From assembly GCA_023438965.1 (NCBI GenBank), contig JAEXPB010000084.1, positions 1-15,381 on the forward strand: a DNA stretch of 15,381 nt, in the 5' to 3' direction. This DNA is from Bacillota bacterium. Lineage in GTDB: Bacteria; Bacillota; Clostridia; Saccharofermentanales; UBA5734. Position numbers and translations under genes: made by a program. Positions 1 to 7,125 of the stretch are shown piece by piece (the first letter of the stretch is position 1; each line of letters opens with the position of its first letter). The notes beneath the pieces were generated by a model. It was not told the DNA's origin. It was given only the letters and a program-made list of their open reading frames with translations, and ran no database searches.

Positions 1-230
1 GTCACCATCCGCAGACCGCCGGCGGCACTGGAACAAGCCAGCCGCTGCGCATACCGCAGCGGACCGGTTTGGGTTTCCAGATCGCTCAGGGCGTCCATCA
101 GCCCGTCGCAGATATCGGTAGCGGTGGTTGTAAAGGCCATGGCAGTACCCAGCAGGGTCGGCGCATCGACGTCGACGGCGGTTACCTTGGTGCAGGTGCT
201 GCCAAAATCAATCAGTAAAATGGCGTTCAT
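1..230 (-). CDS. glmL: Glutamate mutase reactivating ATPase GlmL/MutL, N-terminal fragment
   Basis: This is the first 76 codons of a minus-strand gene that runs off the left edge. The visible protein opens [16 protein letters not shown], which carries the DFGSTxTK phosphate loop of ASKHA-type ATPases (residues 8-15). It later reads [10 protein letters not shown], a stretch typical of the MutL/GlmL family (PF13941). Family members are thought to reactivate the adenosylcobalamin-dependent glutamate mutase, or the related ornithine aminomutase, using ATP. The start at 230 follows AGGTGG and lies inside the end of glmS, overlapping it by 23 bases, so the two are probably translationally coupled. 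Both belong to the transcript from the promoter near 707-735. The assignment rests on the N-terminal motif plus the adjacent, clearly recognisable GlmS; the rest of the protein is not visible. Confidence 0.85.
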   Translation of the reverse strand, partial: MNAILLIDFGSTCTKVTAVDVDAPTLLGTAMAFTTTATDICDGLMDALSDLETQTGPLRYAQRLACSSAAGGLRMV

Positions 231-657
231 CGGGCCCACCTGCTTCATCCACCTGCAGAATCTCGCGCAAAGCGGCGATTGCCGTTTCCGGAGCGGTCCC
301 GGGCGGGAACACCCGGTCAAAGCCCATGGCCAGGAAGCGCTGCTCGACTTCGGCAAACGGCTGCTTGCCAACGACCAGATTACCGCCGACCAGCAGCGGA
401 ATGCCAGCCAGGCCGGCCTCGTCGCACTTTTGTCGCAGTCCGCGGCAGTCCAGTTCGCCATGGCCGTAAAGGGAAGAAACGACAATCGCGTCGGCTGCCG
501 CTTCGATGGCCGCGGCGATAAATTCCTCCTGCGCGACCATCACACCCAGATTGATGACCGAAAAGCCGGCTTCGGTGAAGGCATAATCGAGAATCCGATT
601 ACCGACTGCATGCACATCGGCGCCAATAACGCCAAGGACGATTTTTTTGGGTGCCAT
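208..657 (-). CDS. glmS: Glutamate mutase (methylaspartate mutase) B12-binding S subunit
   Basis: A 149-residue cobalamin-binding subunit of glutamate mutase, which interconverts L-glutamate and L-threo-3-methylaspartate as the first step of methylaspartate fermentation. The DxHxxG B12 motif is present as D14-V-H16-A-V-G19; H16 is the expected lower cobalt ligand. SSLYGHGE (S61, L63) and a following VGGN loop complete the B12-binding Rossmann fold. Downstream stretches such as [17 protein letters not shown] match the family closely. Length is slightly above the roughly 137 residues of the clostridial protein because of a C-terminal tail encoded over the start of glmL. The ATG at 657 follows GAGGTGG with short spacing. 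The catalytic E subunit (glmE) is not in the window and would be expected past glmL. A GntR gene lies upstream on the same strand. Confidence 0.95.
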   Translation of the reverse strand: MAPKKIVLGVIGADVHAVGNRILDYAFTEAGFSVINLGVMVAQEEFIAAAIEAAADAIVVSSLYGHGELDCRGLRQKCDEAGLAGIPLLVGGNLVVGKQPFAEVEQRFLAMGFDRVFPPGTAPETAIAALREILQVDEAGGPDERHFTD

Positions 658-692
658 TTGCCACCTCAGCTGAAGTAGAATCGATCCTGATT

Positions 693-730
693 ATTGTTCT
701 ATATCAATAATAAATAAGATATAGAACAAT
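693..730. promoter_or_regulatory. Perfect 13-bp inverted repeat, candidate operator of the glm operon
   Basis: ATTGTTCTATATC (693-705) and its exact reverse complement GATATAGAACAAT (718-730) are separated by 12 AT-rich bases. The -10 hexamer lies in that spacer, one arm covers the -35/-10 spacer and the other covers the likely transcription start. A dimeric repressor bound here would block RNA polymerase. The GntR protein encoded just upstream is the natural candidate, but this is inference from position. Confidence 0.7.
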
Positions 731-735
731 GTCAA
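707..735 (-). promoter_or_regulatory. Sigma-70-type promoter of the glmS-glmL operon
   Basis: On the minus strand, TTGACA (735 to 730) is separated by exactly 17 bases from TATTAT (712 to 707). The predicted transcript would start near 700 and reach the glmS ATG at 657 after roughly 40 bases. The match to the vegetative consensus is nearly perfect, so the promoter should be strong unless repressed; the overlapping inverted repeat at 693-730 supplies a candidate operator. Confidence 0.75.
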
Positions 736-788
736 GACGATAAAACATCCACCCAGCCGAATCGCGGCGACGGATCGCGATGCCTGGC

Positions 789-1772
789 TTACAAGCTGAC
801 TTTGGCCGCGCGCCAGATCGCATCGATCGCCTCTTCGATGTAGAGCATCGAACCTTTCTCAATCTGGTACTGATAGAGGATCAATTTACCGTTCCGGCTG
901 AAGGACTTTAAAAGCGACTGCTCGTGGACTGAACAAAAATGCAGGTGGTTGGGCGGCAGAATCAGCCAATCGTGGCCGGCCAGGAAGCCATCCAGGTTGC
1001 CGGAGCCAAGATAAGCGACTTCCGGCCGGCATTCCGGCGCGCAGTATTTCGCGCAGGCGGCGGCAATCAGGTCGGCGAACCGCTTGCTGGCGCAGAGGAT
1101 GCCGATTCGGGCGCCGGCCGGAATGCGCGACAGTTCCACGGCTGTTTGCGGCGCGATGGACAGGACCAGCTGGATCAGTTTCTTGTCCGGCGGCAGCAGG
1201 GTTTTCAGCTGCTGGTAATGCGAGGCGGTGGTGATCAGAAGATCCATGTCCGGGTCAAAAGCTGTCGGATCATTCAGGATGGCATCCAGGAGGTATTCGT
1301 AGATATCGACATGCGGCAGCGCGGAGATCTGGCCGCTGATGACGGAGAGCGCTTCCGGCGAGCAATCGACAGCGCCGACCCGGACATTCTTGATCGTCTG
1401 TTCGCGTTCCCGCAGCTTCAGATCGAGAAAGATGCGGATCTCCTGCGGTGTGAAGGCGAGGCTCTCCATCAGGTCGAGCAGGCTGTCGATGGCCGTCATA
1501 GCCTGGTCTTTCTTGCCCAGGACCTGGTTCGGACTGGCATCATGGACGAAAGTGCCTCGTCCCTGGACCATCTCGATCAAGCCCAATTGAACCAGGATAT
1601 CATAAGCGTGCTTCACGGTGCCGCGGGCCAGCCCGGTCTGATCGGACAACTCGCGGACGGTCGGCAGCTGCTGGCCGGCTTCCAGCAATCCGCTGCGGAT
1701 ATGGCGGTGGAAATGGTCGACGATCTGCTGATAGATGGGAACATCACTTGCTGGATCAACCGTGATATGCAT
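789..1772 (-). CDS. GntR-family transcriptional regulator, likely of the glutamate mutase operon
   Basis: A 327-residue protein with an N-terminal GntR winged helix-turn-helix (about residues 10-78). VPIYQQIVDHFHRHIRSG leads into the helices around LPTVRELSDQTGLARGTVKHAY and the wing QGRGTFV. The roughly 230-residue C-terminal part is neither an FCD, UTRA nor aminotransferase domain that I recognise; it alternates hydrophobic strands and helices and contains GAVDCSPEAL, suggesting a two-lobed ligand-binding fold. The ATG at 1772 is preceded by GGGGAT. The gene reads toward glmS from the same strand and ends about 130 bases before it, with a separate promoter for glmS in between. Its own promoter contains a palindrome, so autoregulation is likely. 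A glutamate-pathway effector is plausible but not shown. Confidence 0.85.
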   Translation of the reverse strand: MHITVDPASDVPIYQQIVDHFHRHIRSGLLEAGQQLPTVRELSDQTGLARGTVKHAYDILVQLGLIEMVQGRGTFVHDASPNQVLGKKDQAMTAIDSLLDLMESLAFTPQEIRIFLDLKLREREQTIKNVRVGAVDCSPEALSVISGQISALPHVDIYEYLLDAILNDPTAFDPDMDLLITTASHYQQLKTLLPPDKKLIQLVLSIAPQTAVELSRIPAGARIGILCASKRFADLIAAACAKYCAPECRPEVAYLGSGNLDGFLAGHDWLILPPNHLHFCSVHEQSLLKSFSRNGKLILYQYQIEKGSMLYIEEAIDAIWRAAKVSL

Positions 1773-1819
1773 GCCGGATCCCCGCTTTCGCCTATTTCAT
1801 GAGGAAGTGAATTGATCTA

Positions 1820-1852
1820 GTACAATTGTACCGGATTCCGGCTGGCTGTCAA
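1820..1852 (-). promoter_or_regulatory. Promoter of the gntR gene with overlapping 12-bp palindrome
   Basis: The minus strand carries TTGACA (1852 to 1847), a 16-base spacer and TACAAT (1830 to 1825). The -10 box sits inside the perfect palindrome GTACAATTGTAC (1820-1831), which has the GT...AC symmetry common in GntR operators. The transcript leader to the ATG at 1772 would be about 45 bases. Autoregulation through this site is inferred. Confidence 0.6.
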
Positions 1853-1966
1853 ATTGCCGGCAGCCCTTTGTTTATGCATTGTTCATTTATTTATGGTTAA
1901 ATAGTTAATAGTGCTTTATTTACTTTTATCGCCGCAGCATACAGCCAGGTTTGATGGAGGTGGAGC

Positions 1967-3910
1967 ATGAGCCTGAAAATTCAAGTCCTGATCGATCATC
2001 CGACTGTGACCTTTGCGGCCAGCGAATTGGCCCGTTACCAGAACCTGATGAGCGGCGGCGCCGTCCAGCCGGAGGCCGGCGGCGATCCGGGCGCAGTCCG
2101 GCCGGAGATCCGGATCGGATTGCTCAAGGACATGTTACCCTGGATGCAAACCGCAGCCGATCCCTTCAACGATGAAATACGCATCGATATCCGCCAGGGC
2201 GGCGGTATGATCGCCGGCGCCAATCCGCGCAGCTGTCTGCTGGCGGTTTACCGCCTGTTGCAGGAAGCCGGCTGCCGTTTCCTGCGCCCGGGTCCGGCCG
2301 GCGAACTGGTCCCGCATTGCGATTGGTCGCAGCTGACGGTGCAGGTCGACGAAAAGCCGTCCTACCGGCATCGCGGCGTATGCATCGAAGGCGCGGTTTC
2401 GCGGGAGATTTTCCTGGGCATTCTCGACTGGCTGCCCAAGAATGGCCTGAACGCTTATTTTATCCAGTTCCGGGAAGGCTTCACGTTCTTCGACCGTTGG
2501 TATGACCATAAGCAGAATCCCTTCGTCCCCTCCGAAGCCAAAAGCGTCCAGGAAATCCGGGCGATCATCGCCGAGGGCGCAGCGGCCATCCGGCAGCGCG
2601 GCCTGATCTACCACGCCGTTGGGCACGGGTGGACCTGTGAGCCTTTCGGCATGCCCGGCCTGGGCTGGGATGCCGTCCCAACGGTGCCGGAAGGTGTCAG
2701 CCGCTATTTCGCCGAACTTGGCGGCAAACGTGAACTGTTCCACGGCATACCGCTGAACACCAATCTCTGTTATGGCAATCCCGAGGTCCAGGGCCGGATT
2801 GTCGACAGCATCGTCGCTTATGCCGCCGAACACCCGGAGGTCGACCTGATTCATTTCTGGCTGGCTGACGGAGCGAACAACCACTGCGAATGTCCGCTCT
2901 GCCGGGATACCCTGCCGGCTGATTTTTACGTCCATATGCTGAACAGCCTCGACAAACGGTTAACCGCCCGCGGCTTGCCGCACCGGATCGTTTTCCTGAT
3001 CTATGTCGATCTGCTGTGGACCCCGGTGCTCGAACATATTCAGAATCCGGAACGGTTCATTCTGATGTTCGCGCCGATCACCCGCACCTATAGCCATCCA
3101 TTTAAGCCAGGCGGCCGCCTGCCGGCGATCAAGCCCTTTCAGCGCAACAAGCTGGCCTTCCCCCGGACGGCGGAAGAAAACCTGGCCTTCCTCCAGGCTT
3201 GGCGAAACCTGCCGGGCAATGCCAATCTGGACAGTTTCGATTTCGACTACCATCTGATGTGGGATCACTACAAGGACCCCGGCCACGAGCAACTGGCCCG
3301 CGTCCTGCATGCCGACCTGCGCAATCTGGGTGAACTGGGTTTGAATGGCCTGATCAGCTGCCAGGTCCAGCGGGTCTTTTTCCCTTCACCGCTCCTGATG
3401 CAGATCATGGCCCGGATGCTCTGGAACAAGAACCAGGACTACGAGACCCTGGCCGCGGCCATATACCAGGAAAGTTACGGCCCGGACTGGCGACAAGTCC
3501 GCCAGTATACGACGAAAATATCCGAATTGATCAATCCAGCCTGGCTGCGCCTCGAAGAACCGCTGGTCAATCCGGAGCAGCTGGAACGCCTGGGCAGGAT
3601 CCCGCAACTGATCCAGGCCATTTCACCGGTAATTCAGGCCCACACAGCCGAATATGGCGCTGCCGGACCGGAAAAGGCCTGCTGGCGGCAATCCTGGCAG
3701 TTGCTGGGGCTCTTCGGCGACTATGTCCTGCAATTGGCGTCCTTCGGGCAGGCCCTGGCCTGCGGTGCGAAAGGCGGCGCCATATCCCGCCTGAACGACC
3801 TGAAGAACTGGGTGTACCGGCACGAGCCCCAGCTGGTGTTCGTTTTCGACAGCGACATCCTGCTCAGCACGCTGAACGGCATTGTGCGCCGTCTGCCGGA
3901 GGGCAGCTAA
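1967..3910 (+). CDS. DUF4838 domain-containing protein (glycoside-hydrolase-like)
   Basis: A 647-residue protein resembling the DUF4838 family, which occurs with carbohydrate-degrading enzymes and has an N-terminal alpha/beta domain like those of alpha-glucuronidases and GH20 enzymes followed by a TIM-barrel-like region. The N-terminal part contains NPRSCLLAVYRLLQEAGCRFLRPG (about residues 85-108), typical of such accessory domains. The barrel part holds FWLADGANNHCECPLC with a CxCxxC cluster at C307, C309 and C312, then a segment starting RIVFLIYVDLLWTP. No signal peptide is visible, so the protein is probably cytoplasmic and would act on imported oligosaccharides; this is inference. The ATG follows GGAGGTGGAGC. 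No convincing promoter was found in the AT-rich stretch upstream; TTGTTT (1868) and TATGGT (1892) are the best, weak, boxes. Enzymatic activity of the family is poorly defined. Confidence 0.75.
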   Translation: MSLKIQVLIDHPTVTFAASELARYQNLMSGGAVQPEAGGDPGAVRPEIRIGLLKDMLPWMQTAADPFNDEIRIDIRQGGGMIAGANPRSCLLAVYRLLQEAGCRFLRPGPAGELVPHCDWSQLTVQVDEKPSYRHRGVCIEGAVSREIFLGILDWLPKNGLNAYFIQFREGFTFFDRWYDHKQNPFVPSEAKSVQEIRAIIAEGAAAIRQRGLIYHAVGHGWTCEPFGMPGLGWDAVPTVPEGVSRYFAELGGKRELFHGIPLNTNLCYGNPEVQGRIVDSIVAYAAEHPEVDLIHFWLADGANNHCECPLCRDTLPADFYVHMLNSLDKRLTARGLPHRIVFLIYVDLLWTPVLEHIQNPERFILMFAPITRTYSHPFKPGGRLPAIKPFQRNKLAFPRTAEENLAFLQAWRNLPGNANLDSFDFDYHLMWDHYKDPGHEQLARVLHADLRNLGELGLNGLISCQVQRVFFPSPLLMQIMARMLWNKNQDYETLAAAIYQESYGPDWRQVRQYTTKISELINPAWLRLEEPLVNPEQLERLGRIPQLIQAISPVIQAHTAEYGAAGPEKACWRQSWQLLGLFGDYVLQLASFGQALACGAKGGAISRLNDLKNWVYRHEPQLVFVFDSDILLSTLNGIVRRLPEGS

Positions 3911-3951
3911 TCCAGGCAGATCATGGCCCAATACGAGGCTTTTTTAAACGG

Positions 3952-4743
3952 CTACAGCCGGTAAAGCGCCGCTTCGACCGATTCGGCCGTCACTTCGTAG
4001 GTTCGACCATCGAGAACCCGGATATCCGGCCGCTTCAGGCGGTCAGGAACCTGACCGCGCTCAACGGTCTCCAGACGGGCGGTAACCGGCGTTCCGACCT
4101 CATAAGGCTGGAAACGGCCTTGCCGGGCTTGACTGACGGCTTTAGCGCATTGTGTGCGGATCAAATCATAAGCCTTGTCCCGGGGCAGATGGATCGCCCC
4201 CTCCACAGCCAGGCCTTGCTTGACTTCAACCGTGATGACGCCGGGCAGGAAGGCCGCCGCCTCGGCGCAAACCTTGTCGTCGCCGCTGACCAGGATCACC
4301 GGCTTGCCGCGTTCGCCGGCAATCGCTGCGTCGATTGCCACTTCGCCGCACCGGCGGCCGTTGAGCCAGAAGTTCTGCCAATGGCGCGAGGACATGGTGT
4401 GCTCAAGTACCGCGGCCGGTGTGCCGGCCATGGCATGATAACCCAGCAGCACCAGTGCGTCGCAGACATCCAGGCCGGGCATCCGCTCATGCGGACTGGC
4501 GCCCATGATATAGCCGTCAGCCAGGTTGGACAGCTTCGTCCAGAGAGCATTATTGCCGGCCGCATGGGCGTCGCGCACCAGGATCCGGTCAGCGCCGCCG
4601 GCTTTCAGGCCTTCGACGCAGGCGTTGATTTCATCGGTCATCAGCTGGCGGAATTCCTGGTACAAGGCACCCTCAGCCAGAACCTGGCTGGCCAGGTGCA
4701 CACCGCACAGACCCTCGGCATCGACCATGACATAGATGTTCAT
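3952..4743 (-). CDS. M55-family D-aminopeptidase (DppA type)
   Basis: A 263-residue zinc peptidase similar to Bacillus DppA, which removes D-amino acids from the N-terminus of short peptides such as D-Ala-D-Ala. The expected zinc ligands are visible as D8 and E10 (MVDAEG), H60 (RDAHAAGNN), H103 (GYHAMAG) and E134 (GEVAID), and the catalytic histidine as H115 (LEHTMSS). SGDDKVCAEA follows as in the family. I chose the ATG at 4743 because it follows the strong site AGGGGGGATC and begins directly with the conserved strand MNIYVMVDAEG; a longer reading from 4872 would add 43 unconserved residues. A possible promoter is TTGGGC (4802 to 4797), 16 bases, TAGGAT (4780 to 4775). It converges on the DUF4838 gene with 41 bases between. 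A role in recycling cell-wall or dipeptide material is inferred. Confidence 0.9.
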   Translation of the reverse strand: MNIYVMVDAEGLCGVHLASQVLAEGALYQEFRQLMTDEINACVEGLKAGGADRILVRDAHAAGNNALWTKLSNLADGYIMGASPHERMPGLDVCDALVLLGYHAMAGTPAAVLEHTMSSRHWQNFWLNGRRCGEVAIDAAIAGERGKPVILVSGDDKVCAEAAAFLPGVITVEVKQGLAVEGAIHLPRDKAYDLIRTQCAKAVSQARQGRFQPYEVGTPVTARLETVERGQVPDRLKRPDIRVLDGRTYEVTAESVEAALYRL

Positions 4744-4832
4744 GTTTGATCCCCCCTGACTATAGATCATACCGATCCTATCTAGGCTGATTTTACGCCC
4801 AACAACCGACCGGCGACAAGTCATGGCGTTTT

Positions 4833-4860
4833 CTGTTCGATCGGGTGCCGCTGTTCGATC
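4833..4860. repeat. Direct repeat of CTGTTCGATC
   Basis: The decamer CTGTTCGATC occurs at 4833-4842 and again at 4851-4860, an 18-base period, between the divergent dppA-like and LURP-one genes. It could be a regulatory site or chance; nothing else supports a function. Confidence 0.35.
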
Positions 4861-4895
4861 CCGGCGATCCAATTGTCTTGCCAGACCGCTTTGTC

Positions 4896-4924
4896 TTGTG
4901 ATCGGCCTGCTGAAGCGTTAAAAT
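4896..4924 (+). promoter_or_regulatory. Promoter of the LURP-one / TPR / AIM24 unit
   Basis: TTGTGA (4896-4901), 17 bases, TAAAAT (4919-4924). The transcript would begin near 4931 and have a GC-rich leader of about 88 bases before the ATG at 5019. The position argues against the upstream in-frame ATG at 4923, which overlaps the -10 box. Confidence 0.55.
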
Positions 4925-5018
4925 GGTCCTGACCGGCGGACGAGTCCGGTTGGCTGGCGAAGGCGTTTCGGCGGGAAGCTGGGCGCCAGGCAACGGTTCA
5001 GGACAGCGGAGGATCAGC

Positions 5019-5498
5019 ATGAAGTATTATATGAAGCAGCAGCCGTTTTCCCTGCGCAATCGCTTTACGATCAAAGACGAATCCGAACGTGATATTCTGA
5101 CCGTCGAAGGCGAGCTGTTTTCCTGGGGCGCCAAATTGCATGTTTATGATCCGAATGGCAAGGAGATCGCCTTTATCCGCCAGAAGGTTCCCAGCCTGCG
5201 GCCGCGTTATTTTATTGAGGTCAACGGTCATGAGATTGGCTGTGTCGTCCAGCGCTTCGCTTTCATCGGCACCCGCTTCGACATTGACGGCCTGGATTGG
5301 GCGGCTGAAGGGCAATTCGGCGCGCACAGCTTTACTGTTTCCGCCAACGACCGGACGATCATGACCGTCCGCAAGGCCTGGCTGACCTGGGGCGACAGTT
5401 ATGAGCTGGATATTGCAAGCAAAGAATATTCCTTGGCGGCGATCTGCGTCATGCTGGCCATCGACATGGCCGTGGCGGCGCAACAGCACGCCAATTGA
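5019..5498 (+). CDS. LURP-one-related / YxjI family protein
   Basis: A 159-residue protein of the LURP-one-related (LOR, YxjI) family. These proteins form a single tubby-like beta-barrel domain and are structurally related to phospholipid scramblases; their biochemical role in bacteria is unknown. Family features seen are a start like KYYMKQQPFSLRNRFTIKDE, then repeated strands such as VEGELFSWGAKLHVYDPNGKEIAFIRQK and FIGTRFDIDGLDW, and a C-terminal hydrophobic helix around LAAICVMLAIDMAVAAQQH. The ATG at 5019 is preceded by GGAGGATCAGC, an excellent ribosome site. The next gene begins 15 bases after the stop, so the two are very likely cotranscribed. Length equals that of the family, so the gene appears intact. 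Confidence 0.85.
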   Translation: MKYYMKQQPFSLRNRFTIKDESERDILTVEGELFSWGAKLHVYDPNGKEIAFIRQKVPSLRPRYFIEVNGHEIGCVVQRFAFIGTRFDIDGLDWAAEGQFGAHSFTVSANDRTIMTVRKAWLTWGDSYELDIASKEYSLAAICVMLAIDMAVAAQQHAN

Positions 5499-5513
5499 CC
5501 GGGAGGCCGCCTC

Positions 5514-6173
5514 TTGAGTGAACAACAGACTGAACCGGCAGCGCGGGAAGATACCGGATCGATCCTCCGGCAGATCGACCAACTGCAGCAGCAGGGGTAC
5601 ATATTCTGGGATAAGGGCCAATGGCCCAGCGCCTGCCAATTTTGGCGCCAGGCGTGGCTTTTGATCGTCGACTTGCTGCGCGGCGGCATCTTCGCGTCGA
5701 TCGAGGACCTGGATCACGCTTATCACGGGCGTCAGTCGATCAGCAGCTGGGCGGTCGACTATGGTGAGGCCATGCGCAAAGCAAGCTTGGCCGATTCTTT
5801 TTTCCTCGCGGCCGGTTCGGAGTTCGCCCGGCAATATCTGGCTTACACCAGCCGGCCGGATGACCTGAACAACCAGAACCGGCGCCGGATGATTGCCGAG
5901 AATGCCTTTAAAATGGGCGCTGCGGCCGAAGGCGACGCGCTGTACCAGGAGTATCTCCGGATAAATCCCCGCTGGGGTTGGGGCTGGATCAGCTGGGCGG
6001 CCCAATATAGCTGCTACCCCGAGGCACCCTGGTATGACCTGGCCCGGGCGGAGACGCTGCTGCGGAAGGCTCTGCAGGTCGATCAGCTGAACCAGCGCGC
6101 TGCGGTTCAGGAAAAGCTGCGGGATGTGCTGATCAAACAGGGGCGGTCGATCGAAGCCAGCGCGCTGAAGTGA
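5514..6173 (+). CDS. TPR-like helical protein
   Basis: A 219-residue, predominantly alpha-helical protein with no signal peptide. The region around residues 20-60 (GYIFWDKGQWPSACQFWRQAW) and the C-terminal half (LYQEYLRINPRWGWGWISWA, then TLLRKALQVDQLNQ) look like degenerate tetratricopeptide repeats. They resemble those of Bacillota proteins that often also end in a SEC-C zinc motif, which is absent here. The start is an unusual TTG at 5514, chosen because GGGAGG lies seven bases before it and no in-frame ATG occurs nearby upstream. It sits 15 bases behind the LURP-one gene and 82 bases before the AIM24 gene, so it is probably the middle gene of a three-gene unit. A scaffold or adaptor role for its neighbours is possible but unsupported by direct evidence. 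Confidence 0.7.
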   Translation: MSEQQTEPAAREDTGSILRQIDQLQQQGYIFWDKGQWPSACQFWRQAWLLIVDLLRGGIFASIEDLDHAYHGRQSISSWAVDYGEAMRKASLADSFFLAAGSEFARQYLAYTSRPDDLNNQNRRRMIAENAFKMGAAAEGDALYQEYLRINPRWGWGWISWAAQYSCYPEAPWYDLARAETLLRKALQVDQLNQRAAVQEKLRDVLIKQGRSIEASALK

Positions 6174-6176
6174 CTT

Positions 6177-6203
6177 TTGCCGGATGCATCCATATGTTAT
6201 CAT
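6177..6203 (+). promoter_or_regulatory. Possible internal promoter before the AIM24 gene
   Basis: TTGCCG (6177-6182) is followed after 15 bases by an extended -10, TGT-TATCAT (6195-6203). The spacing is short, but the TGn element could compensate. It would allow separate expression of the AIM24 gene, in addition to readthrough from the upstream genes. Confidence 0.35.
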
Positions 6204-6255
6204 GCAAGAAGAACCATGAAGACAATATCAGAATCTTAGGTAGGAGGCTATCCCG

Positions 6256-7074
6256 ATGTTTTGTCCGAATTGCGGTACCAAAAACGATGATTCTGCCCGT
6301 TTCTGCGGCGCTTGCGGCCGCCCGTTCCAAGCCCAGCCCGGCCAGGCCCCCGCGCCGGTCCAGCCTTATGTGCCAGCACCGCCCAAACCGCTGGAATATA
6401 CGGTTTTTGGCAATAATTTGCCGGCGGTGTCCATCCGGCTTAATCCGGGCGAGAGCATTTACACCCAGTCCGGCGGCATGACCTGGATGGACAACGGCAT
6501 CCAGATGGAAACCAATATGAAGGGCGGTTTCATGAAAGGCCTGGGCCGCATGCTTTCCGGCGACTCACTGTTCATGGCGACCTATACGGCAACTCAGCCA
6601 AATCAGGAAATTGTCATCGCCAGCACCTTCCCGGGCAGCATCGCCGCCATCGAATTGTCCGGCCGTGGCGTCATCGCCCAGAAATCGGCCTTCCTCTGCG
6701 CCCAGCCGTCCGTCACGCTCAGTGTCTATGTGACCAAGGGTCTCGGCGCCGGCCTTTTTGGCGGTGAAGGCTTCATTCTGCAGCGGCTGACCGGCGTCGG
6801 CACGGTCATGCTGGAAATCGACGGCAGCTTGGTCGAACGCGTCCTGGCCCCCGGAGAGACGATCAAGGTGGATACCGGTAATGTGGCCGCCTTTGAAGAA
6901 ACGGTCAATTACCAGGCTGAAATGGTCAAGGGCTTTAAAAACATCCTCTTCGGCGGCGAGGGCCTCTTCCTGACGACATTGACCGGCCCGGGCAAAGTCT
7001 GGCTGCAGACGATGAACCTGCCCGGCTTCGCCAAGTCCCTGATCCCGTTCCTGCCCAAGCCGAGTTCCAACTGA
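6256..7074 (+). CDS. Zinc-ribbon plus AIM24 (TIGR00266-like) family protein
   Basis: A 272-residue protein with an N-terminal zinc ribbon, CPNCG...CGACG with cysteines at 3, 6, 17 and 20. A proline/alanine-rich linker follows to about residue 45, then an AIM24 domain (PF01987/TIGR00266). Domain hallmarks seen are VSIRLNPGESIYTQSGGMTWMD, LFGGEGFILQRLTGVG and the second, related LFGGEGLFLTTLTGPG. These two repeats reflect the internal duplication of this beta-rich fold. The function of bacterial AIM24 proteins is not known; the yeast relative affects inner-membrane organisation in mitochondria. There is no signal peptide. The ATG follows TAGGAGG. The gene ends the unit that starts with the LURP-one gene and is followed by a strong intrinsic terminator. 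Confidence 0.9.
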   Translation: MFCPNCGTKNDDSARFCGACGRPFQAQPGQAPAPVQPYVPAPPKPLEYTVFGNNLPAVSIRLNPGESIYTQSGGMTWMDNGIQMETNMKGGFMKGLGRMLSGDSLFMATYTATQPNQEIVIASTFPGSIAAIELSGRGVIAQKSAFLCAQPSVTLSVYVTKGLGAGLFGGEGFILQRLTGVGTVMLEIDGSLVERVLAPGETIKVDTGNVAAFEETVNYQAEMVKGFKNILFGGEGLFLTTLTGPGKVWLQTMNLPGFAKSLIPFLPKPSSN

Positions 7075-7125
7075 GGCCGGGCAAGGCCATAAAACTGCAC
7101 AAATTTCTGCATTCCCGGTCAATTT

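Noticed and set aside
658..788. Cobalamin riboswitch before glmS
   Set aside because: The leader is only about 40 bases after the predicted start, too short for a B12 aptamer, and no B12-box-like sequence is visible.
939..1802. Long plus-strand open frame opposite the GntR gene
   Set aside because: It mirrors the codons of a clear GntR protein, begins without a ribosome site and has no recognisable domain.
3911..3960. Terminator between the DUF4838 and M55 genes
   Set aside because: The T-run at 3940-3945 is not preceded by a stem, and the small CGGCTacAGCCG hairpin at 3949-3960 is not followed by T on either strand.
4744..4872. Longer N-terminus for the D-aminopeptidase
   Set aside because: The extra 43 residues are not like the family, cover a possible promoter and precede an ideal ribosome site at the 4743 start.
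4998..6203. 401-codon minus-strand open frame across the LURP-one and TPR genes
   Set aside because: Antisense shadow of two well-supported genes; low-complexity, arginine/glutamine-rich reading with no family match.
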